Assembly: GCA_024291935.2 (NCBI GenBank) | Contig: CM044326.1 | Location: 35,153,948 to 35,217,947, forward strand | Reading direction: 5' to 3' | Length of the DNA: 64,000 nt | Source of the DNA: Okapia johnstoni | Lineage: Eukaryota; Chordata; Mammalia; Artiodactyla; Giraffidae | Shown here: positions 34,213 through 45,418 of the stretch, piece by piece | Layout: the number at the start of each line of letters is the position of its first letter | Numbering within the stretch: the stretch's first letter is position 1 | Made by a program: the position numbers and the translations under genes | Notes under the pieces: model-generated | Databases searched by the model: none | The model's input: only the letters and a program-made list of their open reading frames with translations | Told to the model about the DNA's origin: nothing

Positions 34213-34298
34213 ACGGGTCTCCTCGCTCCTACATCAAAGACGGTGTTCTAGGCTGGTGCTCTACAAGGAATCCTTCCTTCACGTCAGGTGTGTCCACT
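34213..34298 (-). ncRNA. MEG8: Host lncRNA exon, ctggtgct subtype
   Basis: Acceptor actcctcag/agtggac. The donor reads gtgggcat, with +3 G and +4 G instead of gtgagt. 86 nt. Body taggctggtgctctacaagg is shared with 20095, 27179 and 32266. Confidence 0.52.
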
Positions 34299-34778
34299 CT
34301 GAGGAGTATATAGCAAAGCAGACCATCAATATGCTGGAGATACTCTCCACTGGGCCCTGTTTGCATTCAAGCCATCCTTCACTTAGGGCATCTGGGAAAT
34401 CTCATGAAAATGAATCACTTGGATCTTCCCATGGAGCCACAAGATGATGGCTGCTTATTACTTATCTGGCCCCCTTCATCCTTTCCCTACATACTAACAG
34501 TCATGCCCCATGACTTCCTCATTGAAATTCAGGGTGTTTTTGCCATATTCATAGTCTATCTTTTCTCAAACCATAGTTCCATGATTGGAAATTGCTTTCT
34601 GCCTTTCATCTTTACTTCTCTTTATGTCTTTAGGGAGAGCTCTTCAATTTGTCCAATATAGTCAACAGAACATACTGGCATCAAAACAAGAACCACAAAT
34701 AAGCTGTTCCTGTATTTCTGGCCTCTGCCATAGGGTCACTTCCAATAGGATAATGGATGGACTTGATTTTATTTGCAT

Positions 34779-34849
34779 TGGACCTCAGAGTTCCAGACAT
34801 GTATCCATCATTTACAACTCATACGCCACCAGTAGTCATCATCAATCCA
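34779..34849 (-). ncRNA. SNORD114: C/D-box snoRNA, SNORD114 family, type A
   Basis: Box D is at 34785-34788 and box C ATGATGA at 34836-34842. The stem TGGATT/GGTCCA stays fully paired with two G-U pairs. Confidence 0.9.
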
Positions 34850-34951
34850 ATGTTATCCATTCTTCTCTTCACTTATTTCCAGTCTTTACTCATTAATTCC
34901 ATACATCTCTCCTAGGTATTGAACACCCCCTTAAATGTGATCATTACTCAC

Positions 34952-35020
34952 ATGGGTTCCTACAATCATTAGATGCATGGTCACGGAATATAATAGCTTG
35001 ATCAGCTCAAATCCTTCCAT
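34952..35020 (-). pseudogene. Host exon with lost acceptor
   Basis: Donor gtgagtaatg is good. Where the acceptor should be the plus strand reads ccattttcatt, so the AG is missing. Sister of 33005-33075. Confidence 0.42.
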
Positions 35021-35216
35021 TTTCATTAATAGAAAGCCCAGTCCATGAAAACGAAAGAAAAGGAGAGAGAGAAAGGAAAATTTAGGGTCATTGATTCTTC
35101 CTCATCAAATTTCATGTTCTCAATTATGAGGAATTGATACTTTTTTCATAATTCAGAGATTTTGTTTAATAGAAACACAATTTCTTCACAAGAAAGAGAC
35201 TATGTATGTTCTGGGA

Positions 35217-35287
35217 TACACCTCAGAGTCTGAGACATGTTTCCATAGTTCAGGACTCTTCCCATCACAATCATCATCATTGGTCCA
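35217..35287 (-). ncRNA. SNORD114: C/D-box snoRNA, SNORD114 family, type B
   Basis: Box D is at 35223-35226 and box C ATGATGA at 35274-35280. The stem TGGACC/GGTGTA has one mismatch. Type-B interior: ccatagttcaggactcttcc. Confidence 0.85.
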
Positions 35288-35602
35288 TGATTGAGTCTCT
35301 TTACTTAGCTCATTTCTATTTGATTATTGACTATGTCAATTATTCACTCACAATAATTTTATCATTCATCAAACTCAAGGAGATTCATGAGATCACTAAC
35401 TGTAAACAGATCATTCTCACAGCAATGTACCTGTTTTCAAATTATATGCTGTTATTCATCTATGCATTAAAGTTCTGTATTTATTACTGAGTGGCACTAG
35501 CCTTCTGTTACTCTATATTGAACTTTCAAGGTGTATACTGAAGACACACAGAGAAGTATAAAAATTCATTGAAACCAAGGTAAGAAAGTTGATTTTACTC
35601 AC

Positions 35603-35688
35603 ACTGCTCTCTGTGCTTCGAACATAGAGATGCAGTGTCAAGATGCATCACCAAGAAAAAAATGCTTAATCAGCGCGAATGTGTTCCT
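35603..35688 (-). pseudogene. Host exon with lost acceptor
   Basis: Good donor gtgagtaaa and typical body, but the acceptor AG is AA (ccttttgacc), as in the copies at 17569 and 25622. Confidence 0.45.
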
Positions 35689-35761
35689 TTTGACCAATAT
35701 GAAGCAAAGCCAAGAGGACAAAAGGAAAAAAATTAATTGCCATTGACTCTACCTTTCATTT

Positions 35762-35886
35762 GGAGAAGGAAATGGCAACCCACTCCAGTGTTCTTGCCTG
35801 GAGAATCCCAGGGACGGCGGAGCCTGGGGGGCTGCCGTCTGTGGGGTCGCACAGAGTCGGACACGACTGAAGTGACTCAGCAGCAG
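35762..35886 (+). mobile_element. BOV-A2 half unit
   Basis: A single monomer from ggagaaggaaatggcaaccc to gactcagcagcagc, flanked by the 13-bp direct repeat ctacctttcattt (35749-35761 and 35887-35899). Confidence 0.95.
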
Positions 35887-36295
35887 CTACCTTTCATTTA
35901 CCCAGTCATTTAGGAATTTATAACTGTCTCATAATATAGAGGTTGTTTTCTTTTGACAGAAGAACAATTTCCTACTTAAGATTAACTCAGAACAAAGAAA
36001 TTGATTCCTAATGGTTTATCTGATACTTAGCAAAAGAGGTGACTCCATTGATCCATCTATTTCATAATGGACATCAGTGTTGGCAACTTTTATAAATATT
36101 TCTTGCCTCCCCATAGATGTTCATAATTAGACCACAATTTATCTTTTTTATGGTCTATTATTTATATAACTTTAATGATGCTCTCATTAATCTATAAATA
36201 ATTTTAAAGTTCAATCTTTAAGAACTTGAAATTTATACATTCCTAACATCTGTCCGTAGGATCAAATAAACGTGAAAATAGAGTATGTATTGTCT

Positions 36296-36369
36296 TGGTC
36301 CTCAAGCTTCCAGATGTGTCTTATCCATTGTTTATATCTCATCCTCCACCAATCCTTATTATAGGTTCA
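36296..36369 (-). pseudogene. SNORD114 relic, type C
   Basis: tggtcctcaa (box D TTGA) and no box C (ttattataggttca). Flanks match the type-C copies at 18626, 26167 and 33594. Confidence 0.48.
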
Positions 36370-36628
36370 TTTAAGCTCAATTTTAGCTCATTACTTTATC
36401 TGTTTATATCAACTACATCATTACTTCATTGATAGCAGCAAAATAAATTCATGATTAACAACAGCAAAGAGCAGGGCACTTGAATATCTCTAACTTCTCT
36501 CTTATTGTTATCAAAATAGACTGTCTCTTTCACTAATGAATATCGATGTTACACAATATCAATTAACTAGTATAAAGTTTCAGGTCGAATTTATCAATGG
36601 GCCATTATTTACCTTTTGATCGCATTTA

Positions 36629-36822
36629 TTTTTTTAAAGATTTTTCGATGTGGACCATTTTTAGAGTCTTTATTAAATTTGTTACAATATTACTTTTCTT
36701 TTATGTTTTGGTATTTTGGTGATGAGGCATGTGGGATCTCAGCTCCCCAACCAGGTGTCAAACCTGCACCCCTGCCTTGGAAGGTGAACTTAACTCCTAA
36801 CTACCAGACCACCAAGGAAGTC
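36629..36822 (-). mobile_element. CHR-type tRNA SINE
   Basis: Reverse copy: tttttaaagatttttcgatgtgg ... gaccaccaaggaagtcc. Same family and layout as 7275-7470. Confidence 0.85.
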
Positions 36823-36897
36823 CTTGATTGAACTTATTACAAAGAAAACACTTCAACCAATTCCCCAAACCAGGATGGAAATCTTGGCCATTACTAC

Positions 36898-36966
36898 CCT
36901 GGGTCTCTGTCCCATAGCAACATGAAAATGATAACTTTGATCACAATAAAGGCTTGAACTTTGATT
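36898..36966 (-). ncRNA. MEG8: Host exon with weak donor
   Basis: Acceptor gcttttcag/aatcaaag is good. The donor reads gtagtaat. It belongs to the catagcaa subtype with 19017 and 31661. Confidence 0.42.
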
Positions 36967-37109
36967 CTGAAAAGCATTAAATAGAGAATGTGATAAAAAT
37001 ACTGAGACTTTCTCTTCATCGATTGACATATTTATTGACTGATTCTTTTCATCGGTCCAATTATAATTAAGAATGAAAATGTAAGAGAAAAAAGACGTTT
37101 CTTTTGCAT

Positions 37110-37180
37110 TAGACCTCAAAGTTCCTGACATACATTTATCAGACACAACTCACATACCACCAGTAGTTATCATTGATTCA
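37110..37180 (-). pseudogene. SNORD114 relic, type A
   Basis: tagacctcaa gives box D TTGA and box C reads ATGATAA. The type-A interior (cacaactcacataccaccag) is well kept. Confidence 0.52.
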
Positions 37181-37498
37181 ATGTCATACCTCTTTTAATT
37201 CATTATTTCTATATTATTTATTGCTCAGTTCATAATTCAGTAATAATAATTTTTAAATGGTATATTGGAACTGTCAAAAAGCTTAGAAATCTCATATATA
37301 GAACCACTTTCATGTCAATATTTCTTTAATTATTCTGTTTTCATTATATGAATTAATCATATAATGCTTCATATTAATCCCATATTTCATGCTGGGCTAT
37401 TTGGATTTCATTGATTGTATTTCACAGTTCGCAATAATAAAGTCAATACCTTTAAACGAAACATTGAAACTAAGACTAAAATTTCTCTAATACTCATA

Positions 37499-37583
37499 TG
37501 GCCTTCACAGTCCTAAGACAGGAATACAACCAGAGATCTCATCACTGTGGAAGAATGCTTCTGCAAGTTTAAGCGTATCCATT
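37499..37583 (-). pseudogene. Host exon with lost donor
   Basis: The acceptor cgccttag/aatggata is intact, but the donor is atgagta (gt to at), so normal U2-type splicing would skip this 85-nt exon. Confidence 0.5.
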
Positions 37584-38053
37584 CTAAGGCGTACAGAGCA
37601 GAGAACGTGATAAAATGGAGACCTTATCACCATGGTCCTTGTTTTCCTCCTTTCATTCACTCTTGTAGGCATTTATTAATTTTTCGTAGTGTAGCAACTT
37701 TTTCTCTTAACAAAAGAAACCCTTAAACTTGAAACTGACCCAGAACAGTAATGTTGACCCTTACATATCAGTGTCTTTATGACCTTTTCAGTAAGAAGGC
37801 AAAATGCTTAGCTTAATGGGCGTGAATGTCTTCAACTGTATTAATATTTCTTACCTCACCACATATGTTCCTAGTGGACAATGCTTCCCTTTCTTCTTTT
37901 TATGTGTTCTTTTACATTTTTAATGGTTTGCTTATTGATTATCACTAATATATCTAAATCTGTAAACCCCAAAATGGAGTATGATGCTTGTGCTTTCCTA
38001 ACATCCATCTCTGGGGTCATTTAAAATCAAAGATTGACTACATTTTGCTTTGT

Positions 38054-38113
38054 GAGGAATCAGGGTTACATAGAATTCACCATAGACTCCCATGCTTCTA
38101 GTCATATGGTCCA
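38054..38113 (-). pseudogene. SNORD114 relic
   Basis: gaggaatcag keeps the box D complement but has lost the stem partner. Box C reads ATATGAC and the copy is shortened to about 60 nt. Confidence 0.42.
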
Positions 38114-38428
38114 GGAGGGGCTCTTTTCCCTACTAAAATCTACATTCATTTATTAATTCGTTATTATTTAAATGAACATGAGTTATGCAAATAAATCATG
38201 AGCAAGACCCTTGAATATCTCTGACTTCCATCTAAACAATCATTTCCACTGACACCCAACACTTTCATTAACTGATCTCAGTGCTTCATATATGGATTAG
38301 TTGTCATATTGCTTTGTATCGATGGCATTTGACATCAGATTTTTGGAATTTTTTATGATATTTAATTTTTAATAATATCTTTTAAAAATATGGCTTAATC
38401 CAAGACAAGTACATTGACTAGTACTCAC

Positions 38429-38514
38429 ATTGTTCTCCATTGTCCTAACATATAGATGCAACCACAGGGCTCCAGACCATGGAAGATGCTTAAGTCAGCT
38501 CAAGGGCATCCATT
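38429..38514 (-). ncRNA. MEG8: Host lncRNA exon
   Basis: Donor gtgagtac and acceptor actcctcag/aatggatg. 86 nt. The body gaccatggaagatgcttaag is typical of the array. Confidence 0.65.
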
Positions 38515-38995
38515 CTGAGGAGTACGTGGCAGAGCAAATGATAAAAAATTGAGAATTAATCGTCATTGATCCTTGCTTTTGCACTTAATTTTTAGTGATT
38601 TAGAGAATCATTAATTTAGAATACTCTAAATTATTTCATTTTCTCTTAAGAAAATGAAACTTAAAACTTGTCCCTAACAAGAAAACGAGCAGTGACCATG
38701 ACTATCGTCTGTATTATTCTTACCCCAAAAGTTAACAGTCGTGCATTGCTTGTTTCTCTTTGGACTTCTTTTCAAACTTATTAACAGTATTTCTTGCATG
38801 ACCACACAGTTTTTCAATTGGATAAGGATATACTCATCCAGCTTTATTTACATATTTATAGATTATTCCATTTCTCCAATTATAACAATAAAGTGAAAAT
38901 CCATGAATGAACACAGAAAAAAACAAGATCCCTGTATATTCCTGATTTCTATCTACAGGACCTTTACAGAGATAACGCGTTGGATTTCCTTCTCC

Positions 38996-39067
38996 TGGAC
39001 CTCAGAGTTTCAGGCACATATTATTTATCATCTATGATTCAAACCACCAGTCATCATCATGGGTCCA
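38996..39067 (-). ncRNA. SNORD114: C/D-box snoRNA, SNORD114 family
   Basis: Perfect stem TGGACC/GGTCCA, box D at 39002-39005 and box C ATGATGA at 39054-39060. One of the cleanest copies. Confidence 0.92.
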
Positions 39068-39178
39068 GGATTGGCACAATTTCTCTTTGTTTATTAACTC
39101 ATTAATTCACACTAATCATCCAGTAAATACTCTTAAGTAAATACTCAAACCAACACAAGAACTTTTAGTATTACTTAC

Positions 39179-39268
39179 ACTGGTCTCCATACTTCTAATG
39201 AATGTATAGAGGCAACCAAAGGGCTTGGGATCATGGAAGATGGTTAAATCACCTCAAGTGTATCCACT
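39179..39268 (-). ncRNA. MEG8: Host lncRNA exon
   Basis: Donor gtaagtaat and acceptor actccacag/agtggat. 90 nt, longer by an internal gaatgtat. Confidence 0.6.
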
Positions 39269-39740
39269 CTGTGGAGTACAGAGCATACTAGTTTATAAAA
39301 AGAGATTAGGATCTTATCTACATTGATCCTTCCTTTCCACATCACTTACTCCATTTTTTATGTATCTATTAATTTTTCATTACACGTACACATTTTTTCT
39401 ATAACAACGAGAATAAACTCAACCTTGGAACTGATCCAGAATATAACTGACTCTTAATTAGCCATGTCTACATGATCCTTAGCCAAAGAATTAACATACT
39501 TGATCCATTTATCTCTTAATGGGCTTCAGTGTTTTCAAAATTTATTAGTAATATATTTTGCCTCACCTCATGGTTGAATAATGCTTCATTTTCTCCTTCC
39601 TCCTTCTCTAATGATTCTATCTGTGATCCATTAATAATAAACCTAAATCTATAAACCTAAGAACATGACGTTTGTGTATTTCTGACAGTTGTCTATAAGA
39701 TCCTTTCAAAATTAAAGTTTGAACACGCTATTTTGGGTGC

Positions 39741-39822
39741 TGGGTCTCAGTATCTCAGATACTTCTTTTCATCATCTACAGCTCATAAGCCACACCAGTC
39801 ATCATGACTGTCATGTGGTCCA
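39741..39822 (-). ncRNA. SNORD114: C/D-box snoRNA, SNORD114-like, with insertion
   Basis: Box D is at 39747-39750 and box C ATGATGA at 39799-39805. About ten extra bases (actgtcatg) lie between box C and the terminal tggtcca, which would separate the stem from the kink-turn unless box C pairs with nearer sequence. Confidence 0.58.
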
Positions 39823-40165
39823 TTTCTCCCGTTTGGGTCTTGTTTTCTTCATGGGTGTCTATATTTGTATTGATCAAATTATTAATAATTATTAAATTAT
39901 TAATGTTTTTATAATAAGGAAAAAAACTTCATTATGAAAAAGCCAAGAGTAAGATTCTACAGTCTGTCTACACAATCATTTCCCACGTGGACCGTATCTC
40001 CTCTGTTATTCAATCTCAATGTTACATGCTATCAATTAATCAACATGTTTCATATGTATATATTACTGATAATAGCTAACTTTTTAATTTAAGAATTTTT
40101 AACAATACCAAACACACCCTTAAATGAAGACTCAAACTAAGACAAGATTTTTGATCATGACCTAC

Positions 40166-40238
40166 CTTGGTGTCTTTCCTGACAGGGACATGATACTCTT
40201 CATTGTCGCAGAAGCTGAAGTCCACTCCAGTATGTGTT
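40166..40238 (-). ncRNA. MEG8: Host lncRNA exon
   Basis: Donor gtaggtcat (weaker) and acceptor actcttcag/aacacat. 73 nt, 276 nt from its snoRNA. Confidence 0.5.
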
Positions 40239-40513
40239 CTGAAGAGTACCAAGCATAGAGGGTGATAAAAAAAGATTGAGACACTCTGACCATTAATCCA
40301 TACTTTCTACCATTCATATACATAGTAATTCAGGTATTTATTAATTTAGAGTAATATATATTATTTTTCTCTTAATCAGATATTAACTTTACTCTCCTAT
40401 TGATTCTGTTACAAAAATATTTTTAAAATCTATGACCACAAGTCGAAAAACAGATCCTTGCATATATGTGAGAAATGTCTAAAGCAACATTTTCTACCAG
40501 ATTCTCTCTGTGT

Positions 40514-40586
40514 TGGACCTCAGGGCTCCTGACACGTAGTATTCACTACACACGACTCATATGCGCCAGTCATCATCATTGGTCCA
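40514..40586 (-). ncRNA. SNORD114: C/D-box snoRNA, SNORD114 family
   Basis: Perfect stem TGGACC/GGTCCA, box D at 40520-40523 and box C ATGATGA at 40573-40579. The guide region by box D reads gggctcctgacacgtag on the plus strand. Confidence 0.92.
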
Positions 40587-40811
40587 GATTTTACCCTTAG
40601 GCTTCATTTTTTGTTTAATGCAATCATTCACAAATAATAACAAAATTAATTCATATAAATCACAAAGACCTAAGTAGTTTCTGGAAACTTCCTAACATAT
40701 GTCTCCTAACAGACTCAATGCTTAATATACCAGTTGATCAACACCATGCTTCATACCAGCACCACCTTCATTGTCAGGCTATGCTTGGTCTTCCATCAGT
40801 ATATTTCATAG

Positions 40812-40926
40812 GTTTTTTTTTTTGGCTGCATAGCATGTGGGATCATAGTTCCCTGAAAAGGGATTGAACCCACGTCCCTTGCAGCGGAAGCATGGAATTT
40901 CAATCACTGGACTTCCAGGGAAGTTC
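40812..40926 (-). mobile_element. CHR-type tRNA SINE, partial
   Basis: Reverse SINE: gcatgtgggatcatagttcc ... ccactggacttccagggaagt pattern, an older cetartiodactyl family than Bov-tA. Confidence 0.82.
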
Positions 40927-40986
40927 AAAGTCTTTAAACAGTGAGTACCATTAGCTACCTCAACAAGAAATTTAACTATTACTTAC

Positions 40987-41070
40987 ACTGGTTCCCACAC
41001 ATAGATGCAGCCATACATTTTTCGGTCACAGGAATCATAATGGAAACTCGAACAGCATTGAGAACCCACC
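40987..41070 (-). ncRNA. MEG8: Host lncRNA exon
   Basis: Donor gtaagtaat and acceptor actcctcag/ggtggg. 84 nt. Confidence 0.6.
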
Positions 41071-41590
41071 CTGAGGAGTACAGAGCACGGAGATGATAAA
41101 ATAATTCAGGCCGTATGCCCACTGATCACTGCTTCCACATTTCATTTCCTTAGTCATTTCAATATATACTAATTGATGTTAATAATTCTGTCTCTTGTCC
41201 TAAAAAAAGAACAACTCTGAACTCACTGCTGACACAGAGCATTAACAGTGACTATATCTTATCTCTGCCTATGCATGAGATGTTAGCTAAAGAGGTAATA
41301 CCCTTGATCCAATTAGTTCTTAAAAAATACTCACACTTCCAAATTAAATTAATAGTATTTGTTATCTCATCTGCCATAATTGAACAACACTTTACCCTCT
41401 TCATCTTTATTAACTCAAGTAATTGATAGATTAGTTATTGATTTTTTTTTTTTGTAATAATAATGCCATCAAAATTCATGAACCACTGAAGTCTAAGCAC
41501 TTTGTCCAGGACTAAGTTCTAGGACTAGCATTCCCAGCCTGCCTCGGGATCACATCCGCCAGACAATAGACTAGACCTCGATCTGCATAG

Positions 41591-41663
41591 TACAGCTCAG
41601 TGCCAGATACAGGTCATCCACCTCCCCTGATTCACACCCTACCAGCTGTCCTTTGTTGGTCCA
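41591..41663 (-). pseudogene. SNORD-like relic keeping box D
   Basis: Box D complement tcag at 41597-41600 and the terminal tggtcca are kept. Box C is destroyed (AACAAAG). The interior is GC-richer than its neighbours. Confidence 0.42.
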
Positions 41664-42010
41664 CGATTGGCCCTCTTTCTCCTCTTTCATCTGCATACTT
41701 GTTGATTTTTAATTTTTAATTGACGAATATTAACAAAAAATTTACATGAAGGACAAAACCTCAAGAACAAGAGCCTCAATAATTTGTATGTACAAATTAT
41801 TGTACATACAATAATTTCCCTCAGCAATTCTCTCTTCCATTAATCAGTCTAGGTTTGCACCTACTCATTGAGGACCATGTGTGACATATGAATTCCATAA
41901 TGGGCCACAGCTAACTTCTTAGATTATACTTAATGCGTGTTTTTAACAGAACAGTGAATATTCTTAAACAAGACACCCCCACCAGGATAAGAGCTTGGCC
42001 TATTACTCAC

Positions 42011-42078
42011 ATTGGTCTCTTTGCTCCTAATGCAGAATTCACTGCCACGGCAGAAGGCCTGCATTAGTTCAGTTCATT
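42011..42078 (-). ncRNA. MEG8: Host lncRNA exon
   Basis: Donor gtgagtaat and acceptor cttatactcag/aatgaac. 68 nt, 487 nt from the snoRNA at 42565. Confidence 0.6.
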
Positions 42079-42564
42079 CTGAGTATAAGCAACGCAGATG
42101 AGAAAATGTTGAGACATTCCTCCCACTAATACATGCTTTTCTCATGGCATTTTCTCAGTCATCTATGTATTTATTATTTTATAGTGACTTATTTCTTTTT
42201 TTCTGAAGTAAACAAACTACTTGAACTCAGACTCAGACTCAAAGCAAGAACAGACTAATATGTTTCCCTACCTCTATCATTCCTCCCCAGACTGTAACCT
42301 CCTGATCCATTTATTGCTTAATGAGAACCTCCTTAATGAGGGTCTAAGCTATATTAACAGTAATTCATGCCTCACCACATATTTTCGTACTCGGATATGC
42401 TTCACCCTTTTCATTTTATACACTGACATATTTGTTTATTCTTCCATTTAATTATTTAAGACGATAAAATAAAAATTCATGAAGCACCAAAGACTGAGAA
42501 TACAATCCTTGAACATTACTGAAGTCTATCCCTTTCCACAGATGTAAACATAATTTTTTTGTCA

Positions 42565-42639
42565 TGGACCTCAGTAGTTTGTAGATGTTTTGATCATAAA
42601 AAATATTTCAAAATGCATTCCATTCCCATCACGGGTCCA
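42565..42639 (-). ncRNA. SNORD114: C/D-box snoRNA, SNORD114-like, box C variant
   Basis: Perfect stem TGGACC/GGTCCA and box D at 42571-42574. Box C reads GTGATGG. The inner body (ttgatcat ... gcattccattc) defines a subtype shared with the copies at 5278 and 44039. Confidence 0.65.
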
Positions 42640-42665
42640 TGGTAGGCCTTTTTCTCATAATATGA

Positions 42666-42866
42666 ACACAATGTGTGTGTCTGACTCTTTGTGACCCTAT
42701 AGACTGTGGCCCACCAGGCTCCTCTGCCCATGGGATTCTCCACTGGAGTGGGCTGCCATGCCCTCTTCCAGGGGATCTTCCTTACCCGGGGATCGAACCC
42801 ATGTCTCCTGCGTCTCCTGTACAGCAGAGAGATTCTTGGCCACTGAGCCACCGAGGAAGCCCGTGA
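42666..42866 (-). mobile_element. Bov-tA SINE
   Basis: Reverse SINE starting near gtgtgtgtctgactctttg and ending ctgagccaccgaggaagccc. Confidence 0.92.
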
Positions 42867-42908
42867 ACCCAATATCAGAACTAAAGTATTGACTAGTATT
42901 GTACTCAC

Positions 42909-42958
42909 ATCTCCAATGTGCTCTTCCTCATGATGAAAACAGCTTACATTGCCATCAA
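42909..42958 (-). ncRNA. MEG8: Possible host lncRNA exon
   Basis: Donor gtgagtac and acceptor ctttccccag/ttgatgg. 50 nt. The body differs from other exons, so the upper edge is tentative. Confidence 0.33.
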
Positions 42959-43262
42959 CTGGGGAAAGTTTAGGGAAAACCTAGAACAAAAAGTTAAAGG
43001 AGCTATAAAAACGGATGACAGGGACTCAGACTGTTTTTAAAATCATCCCAAGTGATCACATTAATCATAATCAAATTAATCATAAGTTTTCATTTCTCGT
43101 CATTCATACAGATCTCTCCTTGTTCGATTTTGTTCATCTATATCGTCATATACTCATTTCTTAAAAATATTGGCAGTCTAGAGATCTTGCTCTTTTCAGT
43201 CCAGGTGACCCATATAGTGGTCTACAAGGATGATGTTAAAAGAATGAGACATTTTTTCCACG

Positions 43263-43472
43263 TGCATGCATGCTCAGTCATATCTGACTCTTTGCAACCC
43301 CACTAACAGTAGCCTGCCAGGCACCCCTGTCCATGGGATTTTCCAGGCAAGAATACGGGAGTGGGTTGCCATTTCCTACTCCAGGAGATCTTCCCAAGCC
43401 AGGGATTGAACCCACATCTCCTGTGTCTCCTGTAGGTGGATTCTTTACCACCTGAGCCAACTGGAGAGCCCC
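43263..43472 (-). mobile_element. Bov-tA SINE
   Basis: Reverse full-length SINE from catgctcagtcatatctgac to acctgagccaactggagagc. Confidence 0.92.
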
Positions 43473-44038
43473 CTTTCTCCATTAGATATTTAGATATTTA
43501 TTAATTACTGTATTTGTTATTTCTTGAAAAATATGCAACCTGAAACTCAGCACTGACACACAGCAAGACCACTAACTATTATGACATATATTTGACTTTA
43601 TCACTGATGCTCTAGAAACATTGCTTCCTGATAGGCAGCATTAGCAGAACTTGGGAACATATTAGGAAGGCAGATTAGTGGAACCCACACTGATCGTATT
43701 GAGTCAGAAATGCTGAGACTGGGACCAGCAATCTGTCATCTAACAAGCCCTTTGGGTAATTCTGATTCTCACTCAAGTGTGAAAACACTGCTGTACATTA
43801 ACCGAACCAGAGAGGTAACGCCCTTGATCTACTGGTTTCTTAATGTAATGGTGCACTTCAGAACTATATGAACAAAAATTTCTATCTATCCATCTACCTA
43901 TTGATTCTTTAATTTATTCCCATAGACTACTGTAACAAGTCCCCAGGATATCTAAACCCCAGAATTAGATTCTTGAAAATTACAGAAATCTAACTAAAGA
44001 CTTATTCCCACGGATAATAATATCAAATCTCCTTTTGA
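43473..44038. other. Degenerate spacer
   Basis: Contains diluted spacer motifs (gaaactcagcactgacacac) and a unique-looking segment at about 43620-43800. No exon or snoRNA is supported. Confidence 0.4.
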
Positions 44039-44115
44039 AACGAACTTCAACAATGCAGAAAAGAATTAATCACAGGACACATTCAGAATGCATTCCACTC
44101 ACACCATGGGTTCCT
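44039..44115 (-). pseudogene. SNORD114-like relic
   Basis: The segment attcagaatgcattccactcac is shared with the copies at 42565 and 5278. Box D is gone (cttcaac) and box C is not recognisable (caccatggg). Confidence 0.38.
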
Positions 44116-44557
44116 GCTTGACTCTTTCTCATTTAAATTCTACGTTCTTTAAAGATGTAAAAAGGAACCACCATGGACTCATGATCCACTCCACATTCAA
44201 GCACTGTAAATGTCTTGCATTTCCCTGCAGGTTGCTTCGCTAAATTGATAGCTTAGATCTTTTCGACAGAGGAATGTTTAAAAACTGTGGTACAAACCTA
44301 ATCTGGAATAGTAAGTAGCTGTGAAAGAGAATGTAAAAGCCTCAAACTTTTAGAAAATTATATTGAATTCGATGACTTCATAAAATTTGCCACACTGCAT
44401 ATCTTCAGCATATATCCATATTTGGTCTTCTTTGACTTTATTTGTTGGTAGCTATTTATTAGTAATTTTAATTTTCATCTGTCCATTCTTTAATTCATGA
44501 AGTAATTTGACAAACTATTCGTGTTTTTAAATAAAATGAAAAATGTCAATACTGTGG

Positions 44558-44770
44558 GTGCATGCCAAGTTGCTTCATTTGTGTCCAAGTCTTTGCAGCT
44601 CTTTGCAACCCTACGGATCATCCCCTGCCAGACTACTCTGTCCATGGGATTCTCCAGGCAAGAGTACCGGAGTGCATTGCCATGCCCTCCTCCGGCTGAT
44701 CCTCCTGAACAAGGGATGGAAATGGTGTCTCTTATGTCCCCCGTATCGGCAGATGAGTTGGGCATTCCTC
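44558..44770 (-). mobile_element. Bov-tA SINE, diverged
   Basis: Reverse SINE (tccatgggattctccaggca, ccatgccctcctccgg) with a partly duplicated ctttgca segment at its start. Confidence 0.88.
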
Positions 44771-44923
44771 TGTATCTATTTACTTCTATTTTATTCTACC
44801 ATCAGTCCATTAGTAATAATAAATCTTAATCTAGGATATAAAAATAAGAACGTGATTCTTGATATATTTCTAACATCCATCTACCAGATCATTTCCAAAA
44901 GATTCAACTAATTATCTTTTGTG

Positions 44924-44993
44924 TTGGGAGTTACAGACACATAGCATTCATTGTCTATAATTCATTTGCCACCAGTTGACATCAGGGGTCTAT
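44924..44993 (-). pseudogene. SNORD114 relic with deleted box D
   Basis: gtgttggg runs straight into agttacagacacatag, so acctcag, including box D, is deleted. The box C side reads CTGATGT. The inner guide region is otherwise well kept. Confidence 0.5.
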
Positions 44994-45341
44994 GTTTGAG
45001 TCTCTTTTCCTTCATTCATTTCTACTTCTGTATTAACTAAATTAAATTAATTCATTGATAATTATGTAATGAATACATGATTCCACAATCCCAGAACAAG
45101 ATATTTGTATATCCTAAACATAATATATAGAATTCTATCCCATGTAGACTTTATCTCTTTGATCAATGAACTTCAATTTTTGTTAATCAACATAATATTT
45201 CATTATCAATTAATTGATATAATATTTCAAATGATTTTTATATTTGGACATAGTCCATCTTCATTATATTTATTATTTTTTATTATTACTGTAAAATCCT
45301 TAAACAAATAAACAAAGACAAAGACTTTAACCTTTTCTCAC

Positions 45342-45418
45342 CTTTGTCGTCCTCCTGACAGAGGCAACACGATGATCTTAATCAGAGCAGAAGCTGAAAT
45401 CAGCTTGTAGGATCCATT
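45342..45418 (-). ncRNA. MEG8: Host lncRNA exon
   Basis: Donor gtgagaaaa (weaker at +6) and acceptor cactatccag/aatggatc. 77 nt, 478 nt from the snoRNA at 45896. Confidence 0.55.
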
